This document shows positions 26,356 through 34,733 of a stretch of DNA of 64,000 bases, piece by piece. A program made the translations under genes and the position numbers. The number at the start of each line of letters is the position of its first letter. The first letter of the stretch is position 1. The notes beneath the pieces were generated by a model. That model saw only the letters and a list, made by a program, of their open reading frames with translations, had not been told where the DNA came from and did no database searches. The stretch is from Viridibacterium silvisoli. Lineage in GTDB: Bacteria > Pseudomonadota > Gammaproteobacteria > Burkholderiales > Rhodocyclaceae. The stretch covers positions 663,853 to 727,852 of the forward strand of contig NZ_JAYXHS010000003.1 of the NCBI RefSeq assembly GCF_036017035.1, read 5' to 3'.

Positions 26356-26810
26356 GTACTCCGACCACAGGCACCGCAGCAGGCGCAATCCATGCGCACA
26401 GCCTCGTCACGCTGAATTTCCGCGTCACGCATCCCGCGACCAGCCAGACGCTGATCACCACTTTCGGCGCCACGCCCGCGACGATGCAACTCGGCGCCGG
26501 CGAACTGATGCCTTCGCTGGAGTCGCGCCTGATCGGCCTCGCCCCCGGCACGCGCAAGATCTTCCATTTCGCACCCGGCGAAGCTTTTGGCGACTACAAC
26601 GAGGCACTGGTCGAACGCGTACAGCGCAAGCACATTCCGCCAAGCCTGTATCTCGAGCAGGACACGGTCTATTCTTTCCCTGCACCCGACGGCAGCACTT
26701 ATCCGGGCTTGGTGCGTGAGCTGACGGAAACGGAAGCCCTGATCGACTTCAACCATCCAATGGCAGGCAAGGCCGTCGATGTGGAAGTCGAAATCATCGG
26801 CGTGATCTGA
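26352..26810 (+). CDS. fkpB: FKBP-type peptidyl-prolyl isomerase (SlpA/FkpB)
   Basis: Peptidyl-prolyl cis-trans isomerase of 152 residues with an inserted chaperone flap. Landmarks: LVTLNFRVTHPATSQTL, LGAGELMPSLESRLIGL, FHFAPGEAFGDYNEALV and the terminal FNHPMAGKAVDVEVEII, all typical of SlpA. The ATG at 26352 overlaps the lspA stop (ATGA). Confidence 0.95.
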   Translation: MSTPTTGTAAGAIHAHSLVTLNFRVTHPATSQTLITTFGATPATMQLGAGELMPSLESRLIGLAPGTRKIFHFAPGEAFGDYNEALVERVQRKHIPPSLYLEQDTVYSFPAPDGSTYPGLVRELTETEALIDFNHPMAGKAVDVEVEIIGVI

Positions 26811-26819
26811 AAGAGAACC

Positions 26820-27776
26820 ATGACAGATACCGTAATCAACGAAGCCGAAATCCTGCTCGCCAATCCGCGCGGTTTCTGCGCCGGCGTGGAGCGTGCGATT
26901 TCCATCGTCGAACGCGCACTCGCCATTCACGGCGCACCGATCTATGTGCGCCACGAAGTCGTGCACAACAAGTTCGTCGTCGAAGACCTGCGCGCCAAAG
27001 GCGCGATCTTCATCGAGGAGCTCGAAGACGTGCCTTCCGGCAGCACGCTGATTTTCTCCGCCCACGGCGTGCCGCAAAGCGTGCGTCGCGATGCCGAAGC
27101 GCGTGGCCTGCGCGTGTTCGACGCGACCTGCCCGCTGGTGACCAAGGTGCACGTCGAAGTCAGCAAGATGCGCGGACAGGGCCGCGAGATCATCATGATC
27201 GGCCACAAGGGCCACCCCGAAGCGGAAGGCACGATGGGCCAGAGCGAAGGCGGCATGTACCTCGTCGAGACCGTTGAAGACGTGGCCGAACTGAACGTAA
27301 CCGACCCGGCGATGCTCGCCTATGTGACGCAGACGACGCTGTCGGTCGATGACGCACAAGTCGTCGTCGATGCACTCAAGGCGCGCTTCCCGGCCATCGT
27401 CGGCCCGAAGAAGGACGACATCTGCTACGCAACGCAGAATCGCCAGGACGCCGTGAAATTCATGATCCCGCAGGTCGACGCAGTCATCGTCGTTGGCTCG
27501 AAGAACAGCTCGAACTCGAATCGTCTGCGCGAAGTCGCCGCTGCGCGCAACGTACCTGCCTGGCTGGTCGACAATGCCTCCGGCATCGACCCGGCATGGC
27601 TGGAAGGCAAGAAACGCATCGGCGTCACAGCTGGCGCATCGGCGCCGGAAGTGCTGGTCAATGAAGTCGTCGCACGTATCCGCGAGTTGGGCGCGAAAAC
27701 CGTTCGTACGCTGGAGGGTGTGACGGAAAATGTAGTCTTCCCGATTCCGAAGGACCTGCAACCCGTGCGCGAATGA
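26820..27776 (+). CDS. ispH: 4-hydroxy-3-methylbut-2-enyl diphosphate reductase
   Basis: Last step of the MEP isoprenoid pathway; [4Fe-4S] enzyme of 318 residues. The three cluster cysteines lie in NPRGFCAGVERAI, FDATCPLVTKVH and DDICYATQNRQ. The catalytic Glu/Thr region is VTQTTLSVDD and the substrate-binding VGSKNSSNSNRL is intact. Last gene of the operon; a terminator follows 20 bases after the stop. Confidence 0.97.
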   Translation: MTDTVINEAEILLANPRGFCAGVERAISIVERALAIHGAPIYVRHEVVHNKFVVEDLRAKGAIFIEELEDVPSGSTLIFSAHGVPQSVRRDAEARGLRVFDATCPLVTKVHVEVSKMRGQGREIIMIGHKGHPEAEGTMGQSEGGMYLVETVEDVAELNVTDPAMLAYVTQTTLSVDDAQVVVDALKARFPAIVGPKKDDICYATQNRQDAVKFMIPQVDAVIVVGSKNSSNSNRLREVAAARNVPAWLVDNASGIDPAWLEGKKRIGVTAGASAPEVLVNEVVARIRELGAKTVRTLEGVTENVVFPIPKDLQPVRE

Positions 27777-27793
27777 TCAGGCTCGCGCCAAAC

Positions 27794-27826
27794 AAAAAGG
27801 CCCGCACTCGCGGGCCTTTTTTGTTT
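27794..27826 (+). terminator. Rho-independent terminator after ispH
   Basis: Stem AAGGCCCGC (27797-27805) with GCGGGCCTT (27810-27818), loop ACTC, and a T run at 27817-27822. An A run at 27794-27798 also lets it work for the convergent HAD gene. Confidence 0.9.
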
Positions 27827-27832
27827 GCGATA

Positions 27833-28513
27833 TCAACCGGGCAACGGCATGAAGCCGGCAAAACCGGGGCGTACCACGTCGCCTGACAGCAGCGCATGAA
27901 AGTCAGTTACGGTCCGGGTCGCCAGGGACAGGTCGTGCCGTGCATTGAATGCATGACGTATCGCGATGCTGCGGCAACCGGCACCCGCTGCGGCACGCAG
28001 GCCCGCCTGTGAATCCTCGATCACCACGACGTCTGAAGCGGGCAGCGCGAGGCGCTTGAGCGCCAGCAAGTAGGCCTCGGGGTCGGGCTTGTGCCGCGAC
28101 ACATCCGCCTGCGTGATGACGAGATCAAAAACACCCAACAGATCCAGCTTGCTCAGTACGGCGGAGACCATCCAGGGCATGGCTGAACTGACCAGCGCAA
28201 GGCGAATGGCGCTGGCGCGCGCGGCATCGAGGAACAGCTGCGCACCAGCCGTCAGCTCGACCTCACTACTCAATAGTTGCAGGTAAGTCGCGCGAAAATC
28301 TTCGTTGAACGCATCGACATCCGGCGTGATGCCCGCCTGCCGGAAGATGTGTCGGGTGACGGTGGGCCAATCCTCCCCCATCACCTCGGCATACACCTCG
28401 ACACTGACCTCGCCTCCGTACATGCCGCAAGTCCGGGCAAGCGCAAGGCCCTTCAAAGGCTCGCTATCCGCGAGCGTGCCATCCAGATCGACAAGAAACG
28501 CAGCAGGAAACAA
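27833..28513 (-). CDS. HAD-superfamily sugar-phosphatase/phosphoglucomutase-like
   Basis: HAD hydrolase of about 226 residues. Motif I is LVDLDGTLADSEPL (nucleophile first Asp), motif II LVSSAMPW, motif III Lys in RHKPDPEAYLL and motif IV VVIEDSQAGLRAA, which places it with beta-phosphoglucomutase/phosphoglycolate-phosphatase-like proteins. Start is poorly defined: there is no ATG before motif I; TTGs at 28513 (chosen) and 28624 are possible. The 28624 TTG would overlap the stop of the upstream pectin methylesterase gene (TTGA). Substrate unknown. Confidence 0.82.
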   Translation of the reverse strand: MFPAAFLVDLDGTLADSEPLKGLALARTCGMYGGEVSVEVYAEVMGEDWPTVTRHIFRQAGITPDVDAFNEDFRATYLQLLSSEVELTAGAQLFLDAARASAIRLALVSSAMPWMVSAVLSKLDLLGVFDLVITQADVSRHKPDPEAYLLALKRLALPASDVVVIEDSQAGLRAAAGAGCRSIAIRHAFNARHDLSLATRTVTDFHALLSGDVVRPGFAGFMPLPG

Positions 28514-28620
28514 GATCGCAATCCACTCATCAATGATGACAAATGGATTGTACGTCAATAAGTCTGAACGGAACGTCACTGCAGCGATTGCCGGAGCGAC
28601 GTCCCGAACTTGACGACGTA

Positions 28621-29736
28621 TCAAGGCGCCGCGCCGGACCCCGTATTGCTGTACTCGGCCAGACGACGATTACCCGAACTGCCGTAGGTGATCGCGTACG
28701 AGCTGCTCCATTGCATCCAGGGCGCGGCCGTCTTGATATGCGCGCCTATGTTGGCGCCGCGGATGATCACCTGCCCGGTCGTCGAGCCATGTTGCGGCCA
28801 CTGACGCGCGAAGGACACGGTGTTCGTGCCGCCTGACGTCGTGAACGAGCCGCCGCTGAAGATGAAGCCCTTGTTCGCTGAAGGATGGCTCGGCGCGGCA
28901 ATCACGCCGGTGCTGGTGCGCGCGTTGGTGTAGTGGATTTCGCAGCCGTCGAAGATGCCGGTCATGTCACCGAAGATGAAATCCACATCGCCTTCGATGT
29001 AGCTGTTGCGGATGTAGGTGCGCTTGCCCGTACCAGCCAGCCACAGCGTGTCCTGGTTGCCGATGAGTTTGACCGTATCCAGCGTGACCTGGTCACCGCC
29101 ATTGTTCAGATATGCGACGGCTTGATGCTGGCCGTTGGCCGCCGAGTTGTTCTCGCCGTAGCTGTTCTTGATGGTCAGATTCTTGATATTCAGGTTACTG
29201 GCATAACTGACCACCGTCGCGGTGCAGTTGGTCTGCAAGGTGCTGCGCGTCGTGCAATCGTTGTAATAGCTTTGCACGGTCGATGGCGCTGACGAGCCGA
29301 AGTTGCTGCTGTTGCCAACCGCAGTCTTGAAAGCCGCGCCGGTCATCGCGTAATTGGCACCCAGCTGCAGCACTACGCCGGTCTCGCTGTCGCCGTAGAT
29401 GGTCAGCGGCGTGCCGGAGGGGATCACCACCAGACCGGTATAGGTGCCGGCCTTGATCTGGATGTACTTGCGCGTCGAGCCGCCCGCATTGATGGCCGCA
29501 TTTACCGCGGCCTGCACGGTCGTGTAAGTACAGCTCGAGCAAACCACGTAGTTGCCGGTCGTTGTACTCACCGCTCCCGCCGCCCAGCCGTTGAGGAAGG
29601 TGGACACCGTGTAGCTGGCGGCCTCCGAGCTTGAGAGCTGGGGTCGCGTTGCAGTCGAAGTGGAAGCCAGAGCCAACGAGCATGCCAGCACTGGCGCGCC
29701 CATCCAGAGGCTGCGGAGCAATTTCCTGAATTTCAT
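28621..29736 (-). CDS. Pectin methylesterase (CE8)
   Basis: Secreted esterase that removes methyl groups from pectin; 371 residues. An AAGGAG site precedes the ATG at 29736. A signal peptide (WMGAPVLACSLALASTSTA) is followed directly by the catalytic domain (ATRPQLSSSEAASYTV), without the Cys module seen in the other two. CE8 residues are visible: GNQDTLW and GDVDFIFG carry the two catalytic Asp and FARQWPQ the Arg; the N-terminal YTTVQAAVNAAI and AGTYTGLVVIP fit the parallel beta-helix. Most distal gene of the minus-strand pectinase cluster. Confidence 0.94.
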   Translation of the reverse strand: MKFRKLLRSLWMGAPVLACSLALASTSTATRPQLSSSEAASYTVSTFLNGWAAGAVSTTTGNYVVCSSCTYTTVQAAVNAAINAGGSTRKYIQIKAGTYTGLVVIPSGTPLTIYGDSETGVVLQLGANYAMTGAAFKTAVGNSSNFGSSAPSTVQSYYNDCTTRSTLQTNCTATVVSYASNLNIKNLTIKNSYGENNSAANGQHQAVAYLNNGGDQVTLDTVKLIGNQDTLWLAGTGKRTYIRNSYIEGDVDFIFGDMTGIFDGCEIHYTNARTSTGVIAAPSHPSANKGFIFSGGSFTTSGGTNTVSFARQWPQHGSTTGQVIIRGANIGAHIKTAAPWMQWSSSYAITYGSSGNRRLAEYSNTGSGAAP

Positions 29737-29924
29737 GATTCGTCTCCTTGTTGTATGTGTATTGCGGTCGTCCAATCACGCATCGAGCAAGGCGACACGC
29801 AATGAGACCGGTAACATTCAAGCATGGAGGCAGGCCGGAAGTCTTGCGGCAGCACAGCAAGGGCGGCTCGGCCGACTGATCTGCCACTGCGCCAGATGCA
29901 GTCAAGACCCGGCCGGAGCCGGGA

Positions 29925-29959
29925 CAGGTCGGGGGTCCGCTCGGGACTCCCCCGACCTG
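29925..29959 (-). terminator. Stem-loop downstream of the PL1 gene
   Basis: An 11-bp perfect stem (29925-29935 with 29949-29959), extended by TCC/GGA, lies just past the PL1 stop in its direction of reading. No U run follows, so termination is only probable. Confidence 0.5.
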
Positions 29960-29969
29960 CGTTGATGCC

Positions 29970-31166
29970 TTACGGAGCAGACGCAGTGCTCAGCTTGCCG
30001 ACGCCGGCATGAGCGAGCACATGGGCCTCCACCTCCGCCGTGGGGCGCAGGGTGTATACATACGGAGGTTTCCAACCCACGTCGCTGTCGTAACCACACT
30101 GATCGGCATTGAGCGCCTTGCCATTGAGCACGGAGCCGCGGTCAACGAAGGTCTTGCCACCGAAGTTCTTGATCACTCCGACACAGCTATCCACACCATC
30201 GATGGCGAAGTTATTGTTCTCGGAGATCATGCGCGACGCGACGCCAACCCCCAGGCTGTAGACGTAGGGATATGCCTTGTGGGTCTTGGAGCCGATGTAG
30301 GCATTGTTGTAGACATGCACCTGCCCGTAGCGCACGCGCGGCGCACGCTGGCCGATATCGCGGAACAGGTTGTCATTGAAGGTGATCTTCAGATAACTGC
30401 CATCCATGCCTTCCTTGTCGCTATGACCGACCAGATTGTTCTTGTCGTGCAGCGTGAAGACATTGTTGGAGATGGTGATGTAGTTGGCGGCCTTCTTGAT
30501 ATCCAGCGCACCGTCGTGGCATTCCATGACATGGCCCTGCGACACCGGCATCTGGTCGTTGGTCTTTCTGCCATCAGTGAAAGTGACGTGATCGATCCAC
30601 ACGTGATGCGATGCAAATATCGTTACGCCGTCGAACTCGGCATTCCACGCTCCGTCCGGTCCATCGCCCGGATCAAAGCTGGGCGCCACGTCACAGGGGT
30701 TCTCTATGGTCAGATTGCGCAAGATCACCTGCGAAGTGCGTTCGATCATGAAGTTGCCATTGATGACACGAGCATCACCACCAAGACCGACGATGGTCGT
30801 GTTCGGCCCGACATTGATCATGCCGCGCAGCTTCTGGTCGGCAGTGCTGGCAAAGGGCCGCCCCTCCGTCATGTCGATCGTCCCCTTGATCAACACGATG
30901 CGCGAGCGGAAGCCCATGACGGCGTCGCGCAGCTCGTCTGCGTTGGTCACTGTGTAGATGCGGCTGGCCGATGCCTCGGCGCCGCCCTGCGTACCGCCGC
31001 TCTGGGCCGCCCAGCCACCGGCGGGTGCGGTCTGGCGCGCCCACTCCAGTTCTGGTTGTACCTGCGTCTGTGCGTTGGTGCAGGAGAGTGTCACCGCGAA
31101 GCCTGCGGAGAGCAGCCCCAACAGCTCAAGCCCGCGTTGCCCCCATCTTTTCTTGTTGTTCATCAT
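29970..31166 (-). CDS. Pectate lyase (PL1)
   Basis: Secreted lyase of 398 residues, from the ATG at 31166 with GGGGA upstream. A signal peptide runs to about residue 33 (LLGLLSAGFAVTLSCTNAQ), with a Cys that could be a lipobox (VTLSC), so a lipoprotein is possible. PL1 landmarks: TTIVGLGGDARVINGN, SHHVWIDHVTFTDGRK (Ca-binding region), DGALDIKKAANYITISNN and RAPRVRYGQVHVYNNAY, which holds the catalytic Arg. No poly-Ser linker or Cys module. Confidence 0.94.
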   Translation of the reverse strand: MMNNKKRWGQRGLELLGLLSAGFAVTLSCTNAQTQVQPELEWARQTAPAGGWAAQSGGTQGGAEASASRIYTVTNADELRDAVMGFRSRIVLIKGTIDMTEGRPFASTADQKLRGMINVGPNTTIVGLGGDARVINGNFMIERTSQVILRNLTIENPCDVAPSFDPGDGPDGAWNAEFDGVTIFASHHVWIDHVTFTDGRKTNDQMPVSQGHVMECHDGALDIKKAANYITISNNVFTLHDKNNLVGHSDKEGMDGSYLKITFNDNLFRDIGQRAPRVRYGQVHVYNNAYIGSKTHKAYPYVYSLGVGVASRMISENNNFAIDGVDSCVGVIKNFGGKTFVDRGSVLNGKALNADQCGYDSDVGWKPPYVYTLRPTAEVEAHVLAHAGVGKLSTASAP

Positions 31167-31256
31167 GTTCCCCGAGGTTCTGAATGGCCAGTGCGGCATC
31201 CTGTCACATCACGCCAGGGAACACGCTGAAAACCAGGTAAACGATGCGTAAATTCA

Positions 31257-31284
31257 TAAAAAAAGCCCGCGCTGGCGGGCTTTT
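31257..31284 (-). terminator. Terminator downstream of the first discoidin gene
   Basis: Stem AAAAGCCCGC (31261-31270) with GCGGGCTTTT (31275-31284), loop GCTG. The A run at 31257-31263 is the U run for minus-strand transcription, so it ends the gene at 31327-32115. Confidence 0.85.
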
Positions 31285-31326
31285 CATCGATCGTCTGCGC
31301 TTCCGCAGACCACAGGAACTACCGCG

Positions 31327-32115
31327 CTATCTGGCCGGCACAGTCCCCTCCACCACGATCTCCGCTATCGAAGGCTGGCCGACAGCGGTGGTGGTCGTGA
31401 TGACGCGCACTGCCGTCGTCAGTACCGGCGCCCGGTTGGCCATGTCGATCAGCAGGCGTGGCCCAACCCCGTTACCCTCCAGAATCGGTACCCAGACACT
31501 TCCCTGCAGGTATTCGATCCGGTAGCCGCGAATCTTCGAGCCGGCCTCGAACACTTCGATTTTCGACAGGTAGGTAGGCTCCGCACCGTTCACGCGCAAC
31601 CAGCTTCCCGCAGTGGAGTTGCTCGCCTCCCAACGCGTATCCAGCTTGCCGTCGATCGCGAATGCCGCCGCCCGCGCATTGCCGGACTGCGTCGACGCGC
31701 TCGCCGGCCCGTTCCATCGGGTCAGCACGCCTTCGGTGATGCTCACGAAGCATGCAAGATTCGGCAGGTCGGCGGGTGCTGCAATCTTCAGGGCTTCAGC
31801 CGTACACAGCACGCCATTCGTGGCCGTGATTGCTGCGCTATAGCGACAGTAATCGGTCGAATTGCACCACTGCGCAATCACCGAATGCGTGCCCGAGAAA
31901 CTGCACGTTGCGCCGGCGAAAGCGCAACGCTTGAACCCGGGCGGAGACACATCGAAGATGCCGCCGGGCGCACTGGATGAAGCTGACGAACCTGCAGCCA
32001 TGGCGCCACCGGCAAGCAGCGCCGCCGACGCCAGCAGCATGCCACGCACCGCCCACGAACAATAGCGAGCAATTCGCTGGAACCATAACGTCCATTCCGT
32101 AACGAGTGTTTTCAT
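31327..32115 (-). CDS. Secreted discoidin (F5/8 type C, CBM32-like) protein with N-terminal Cys module
   Basis: Secreted protein of 262 residues; the ATG at 32115 has a GGAGAG site. Signal peptide (GMLLASAALLAGGAMAAG), then a short Ser tract (SSASSSAPGG), a Cys-rich domain of ~70 residues (FKRCAFAGATCSFSGTHSV and further Cys), and a C-terminal discoidin-type beta-sandwich: ASTQSGNARAAAFAIDGK, DTRWEASNSTAGSWLRV, KIRGYRIEYLQGSVW and the final VGQPSIAEIVVEG. No catalytic domain is present, so it likely binds plant cell-wall glycan. It is a close paralogue of the next gene. Confidence 0.85.
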   Translation of the reverse strand: MKTLVTEWTLWFQRIARYCSWAVRGMLLASAALLAGGAMAAGSSASSSAPGGIFDVSPPGFKRCAFAGATCSFSGTHSVIAQWCNSTDYCRYSAAITATNGVLCTAEALKIAAPADLPNLACFVSITEGVLTRWNGPASASTQSGNARAAAFAIDGKLDTRWEASNSTAGSWLRVNGAEPTYLSKIEVFEAGSKIRGYRIEYLQGSVWVPILEGNGVGPRLLIDMANRAPVLTTAVRVITTTTAVGQPSIAEIVVEGTVPAR

Positions 32116-32219
32116 GCTGCTCTCCGCAGTAGAGTTCAACGCGATCAGATGGTGCGATCAATACGCATCAGGCATGCAGCCCTCGTGACCGTGATAGCCA
32201 CGAGGCCTGCTCCCATGCT

Positions 32220-33257
32220 TCAGACAGGCCGGACAGTCATCGCTGCGCGCGACAGCGAATTCGCCAACGTCATGTCGACACGATTCGCTGCATCACGGCT
32301 CACAGGACCGGCAGTGCGCGCCAGGGCAGCAACCGGTGATGTACGCAGCCCACTGCTCTTCAGTGTCGAAGCGGCCGGCGAGGCGCTGCTCGAGGAGCTG
32401 GAAGTATTGCAAGGCGGCTTGTTCCAGTTTGCGGGGTTCTGGCAGGTCATGTCGCAGGGCACGCCGTTGCAGCAGGAACCGGTGCTAGGGCCGCACATGC
32501 CATTGGAACTGCTCGAGCTGGATGAGCTGGCTGGCCGCGGTCTGTTCCCGAGGACGACCAGTTCGGAGATCGAGGGTTGTCCCGCAGCAGCACCGGTCGT
32601 GATGATGCGTACGGCGGTCGTCAGCACTGGCGTCCGGCCAGCCATGTCGATCACCAGATGCGGGCCGACCACACTGCCTTCCGTGAGAGGTGTCCACACG
32701 CTGCCCTGCAGGTATTCGACGCGATAGCCACGGATTTTCGAACCCACTTCGAACACTTCGATCTTCGAAAGGTAGATTGGCTCGGAGCCGCTCACACGCA
32801 GCCAGCTGCCGGCCGTGGAGTTGCTCGCCTCCCAACGCGTATCAGCATCGCCATCGATGGCCTTCGCGGCAGTCCGGCCCGTACCCGACTGGGTCGAAGC
32901 GCTCGCCGTCAGCCCCGGAAATGGTGCTGTCGCACCGAGTTCGCCGACAGAATACGCGCAGCGCGCAGAGGCGCCCATCAGGTAGCCCCGGCACACGACG
33001 GGAGCCGTTGTCACGACTTTCGAAGACCAGCAGGTGTATTCGAAACAGCTATCCGTGAGCACCGTGCGGGTGCCCGTGAAATTACAGGTCTGCCCCTGGA
33101 GAGCACATTCAATGAACCCTGATTGCAGCGGCGGCAAGGTCGCGGGTCTGCTGGACGAACTGCTTGACGAAGAGGACTGCGCCCAGGCGGCGTGGCCTGC
33201 CAGCAGTCCGAGCACCACAGCGATATGCAAGAGCCACCGGCTCGGGGTCTTTCCCAT
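32220..33257 (-). CDS. Secreted multi-module discoidin protein with poly-Ser linkers
   Basis: Secreted protein of 345 residues; start at 33257 with AAAGGAG. Order: signal peptide (VLGLLAGHAAWAQ), first Ser9 tract, Cys module (FIECALQGQTCNFTGTRTV), discoidin domain (DTRWEASNSTAGSWLRV, VEYLQGSVW), second Ser tract, a short Cys-dense segment (CGPSTGSCCNGVPCDMTC, six or more Cys) that resembles a small carbohydrate-binding knot, third Ser tract, then about 40 residues of unrecognised tail. The tail looks like none of the neighbours' domains and could reflect a frameshift or truncation. Probable glycan-binding accessory protein. Confidence 0.82.
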   Translation of the reverse strand: MGKTPSRWLLHIAVVLGLLAGHAAWAQSSSSSSSSSRPATLPPLQSGFIECALQGQTCNFTGTRTVLTDSCFEYTCWSSKVVTTAPVVCRGYLMGASARCAYSVGELGATAPFPGLTASASTQSGTGRTAAKAIDGDADTRWEASNSTAGSWLRVSGSEPIYLSKIEVFEVGSKIRGYRVEYLQGSVWTPLTEGSVVGPHLVIDMAGRTPVLTTAVRIITTGAAAGQPSISELVVLGNRPRPASSSSSSSSNGMCGPSTGSCCNGVPCDMTCQNPANWNKPPCNTSSSSSSASPAASTLKSSGLRTSPVAALARTAGPVSRDAANRVDMTLANSLSRAAMTVRPV

Positions 33258-33529
33258 TTCATTCTCCTTTGATTGGTCTGCAGGTCTGGCGGCCAATGCC
33301 ATGCTTCGCCGCTCGTGTTCTCGCCCCCGGAGAGCAACCCGGGGCGTCGGAAGCGTGCCAAGGGATGACGGAGGGAACAATGCGCATGCGATCTGCTGCA
33401 TTCCTGCGGCGCGAATTGCATTGACGTGGCGGCGACTGAAAGGTCACGGTCGCGCCACTCGAAAGAAATGGCCACGGCATCACCCGGCAGTCCTCTGGCT
33501 GCAGATGGCACCTGGCCATGAAACAAGAA

Positions 33530-33553
33530 GCCGCCCCGAGCATCCGGGGCGGC
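33530..33553 (-). terminator. Terminator downstream of PL3 gene 1
   Basis: Stem GCCGCCCCG (33530-33538) with CGGGGCGGC (33545-33553), followed on the minus strand by a T-rich stretch. It sits in the 310-base gap 33258-33567, which otherwise holds only the upstream region of the discoidin gene; I see no gene there. Confidence 0.75.
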
Positions 33554-33567
33554 ACGGTTTCTCAGAG

Positions 33568-34626
33568 TCAGAATCCGCTTACATCTGTCGGGCTCACATC
33601 GCAGCTCGCCGTATTCCAGAACAGGCCAAGCTCGCTGCTGCTACCACTGCTCTTCTCGACGCCGATGTATTCCATGCAGATTTCGCCACCGCTGTCCGGA
33701 TACTTCCAGCCCTTGATTTTCAGGTTGCGGATCGTCGCCTTGTCGCCGTAATTGCGATTGACGCCGACGATGGTGCCTGTCGAGCCGTTCATGGTGACGT
33801 TGTTGATGTTCACAAAGCGTGGGCCACCGTTGTTGGTGCAGTCACCACAAGAGCGATAGAGCTTGCCGATGCGGCCAGTCGTCGAGAAGTTCTCGATGTA
33901 GATCGTCGAGTTCTTCGAGTTGTGCTGGAAGACCTTGTCGTCAGCAGCATTCGCCGAACCGCCCGACACGGTCATCGTCACCCCTGCATCCTTCAAGGTT
34001 GCAGCGTCTTCGCAAACATCGTCCCACACTACGTTCTCAAGCCGGCAGTTGCCTGCCACGCAATGAATGCCGTCGGCGGCGCCACCAGCCTTGAGGTGGA
34101 CATTCTTGATCGTTGCATTGTTGAGCGTGAACACCGGTTGCTGGCTTTCGCTACCGCCGGCACAGGAAGTACCCACCGTGATACCGCCGCAATCGACAGT
34201 CGCATTGGTGATGACGCTCCCTGCCTGGCATGAGTTGGGCGTCGCACTGCTGACCGAACTACTGGATGAAGTCTTCGAGCTACTGGATGACTTCGAACTG
34301 CTGCTGGAAGAAGATTTCGAACTACTCGACGAGGATGGGCCTGTACTCGACGACGAACTGCTGGCCGTTGCAGTGGGCACGGAACACTCGTTAACACCCC
34401 CCGCCACCTTGCCGCCAAAAGTCGCTTCATTGCAGACAAAGCTGCCGGTCAGCACTTTGTAGAAAAACTTGTCCGCACGACCGAAGGCCACATTGGTCGC
34501 GCTTGCGACCGAACAGGTTTTTCCTTCAGTACATAGCGTCGTGTATCCGCTTGGGCGATTTGCTGCTCCCGCTGTTGCACTCAGAGCCGCCAGCAAGGCG
34601 GCTGAAATCCACAGATTCTTCTTCAC
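33568..34626 (-). CDS. Pectate lyase (PL3) with Cys module and poly-Ser linker
   Basis: Secreted lyase of 352 residues; GTG start with a GGAGG site. Signal peptide (MKKNLWISAALLAALSATAGA), N-terminal Cys module (residues ~23-85: TTLCTEGKTCSV, TNVAFGRADKFFYKVL, FVCNEATFGGK, VNECS), a Ser-rich linker of ~45 residues, then the PL3 beta-helix: GGAADGIHC, NVVWDDVCEDAATL, VFQHNSKNSTIYIENF, YRSCGDCTNNGGPRFV and NRNYGDKATIRNL. Closest relative in the window is the next gene upstream. Confidence 0.93.
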   Translation of the reverse strand: MKKNLWISAALLAALSATAGAANRPSGYTTLCTEGKTCSVASATNVAFGRADKFFYKVLTGSFVCNEATFGGKVAGGVNECSVPTATASSSSSSTGPSSSSSSKSSSSSSSKSSSSSKTSSSSSVSSATPNSCQAGSVITNATVDCGGITVGTSCAGGSESQQPVFTLNNATIKNVHLKAGGAADGIHCVAGNCRLENVVWDDVCEDAATLKDAGVTMTVSGGSANAADDKVFQHNSKNSTIYIENFSTTGRIGKLYRSCGDCTNNGGPRFVNINNVTMNGSTGTIVGVNRNYGDKATIRNLKIKGWKYPDSGGEICMEYIGVEKSSGSSSELGLFWNTASCDVSPTDVSGF

Positions 34627-34654
34627 GACCTACCTCCGTTTTCTACGTCAGACA

Positions 34655-34679
34655 GATACGAAAATGAGATACGAAAATG
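34655..34679 (-). repeat. Direct repeat GATACGAAAATG (two copies, 13-base spacing)
   Basis: GATACGAAAATG occurs at 34655-34666 and 34668-34679, 29 bases upstream of the PL3 gene 1 start. A related GATACGAAAA occurs at about 39149 upstream of PL3 gene 3. It may be a regulator site; this is only a pattern. Confidence 0.4.
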
Positions 34680-34712
34680 CCGCCCGGATTCAGTGAAGAA
34701 GCGGGGCGGCAT
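34677..34712 (-). terminator. Possible terminator downstream of PL3 gene 2
   Basis: A 9-bp stem (ATGCCGCCC at 34677-34685 with GGGCGGCAT at 34704-34712) with an 18-base loop lies just past the stop of the gene at 34734-35897. The following minus-strand bases are only moderately T-rich. Confidence 0.5.
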
Positions 34713-34733
34713 CGGAACGACATCTTGTAGCGT

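Noticed and set aside
26004..27761. 585-codon minus-strand frame across lspA, fkpB and ispH
   Set aside because: Spans three well-conserved genes of the opposite strand; no ribosome site or domain.
34067..34462. Acidic Glu/Leu/Asp-rich + strand frame
   Set aside because: Antisense reading of a poly-Ser linker in the PL3 gene.
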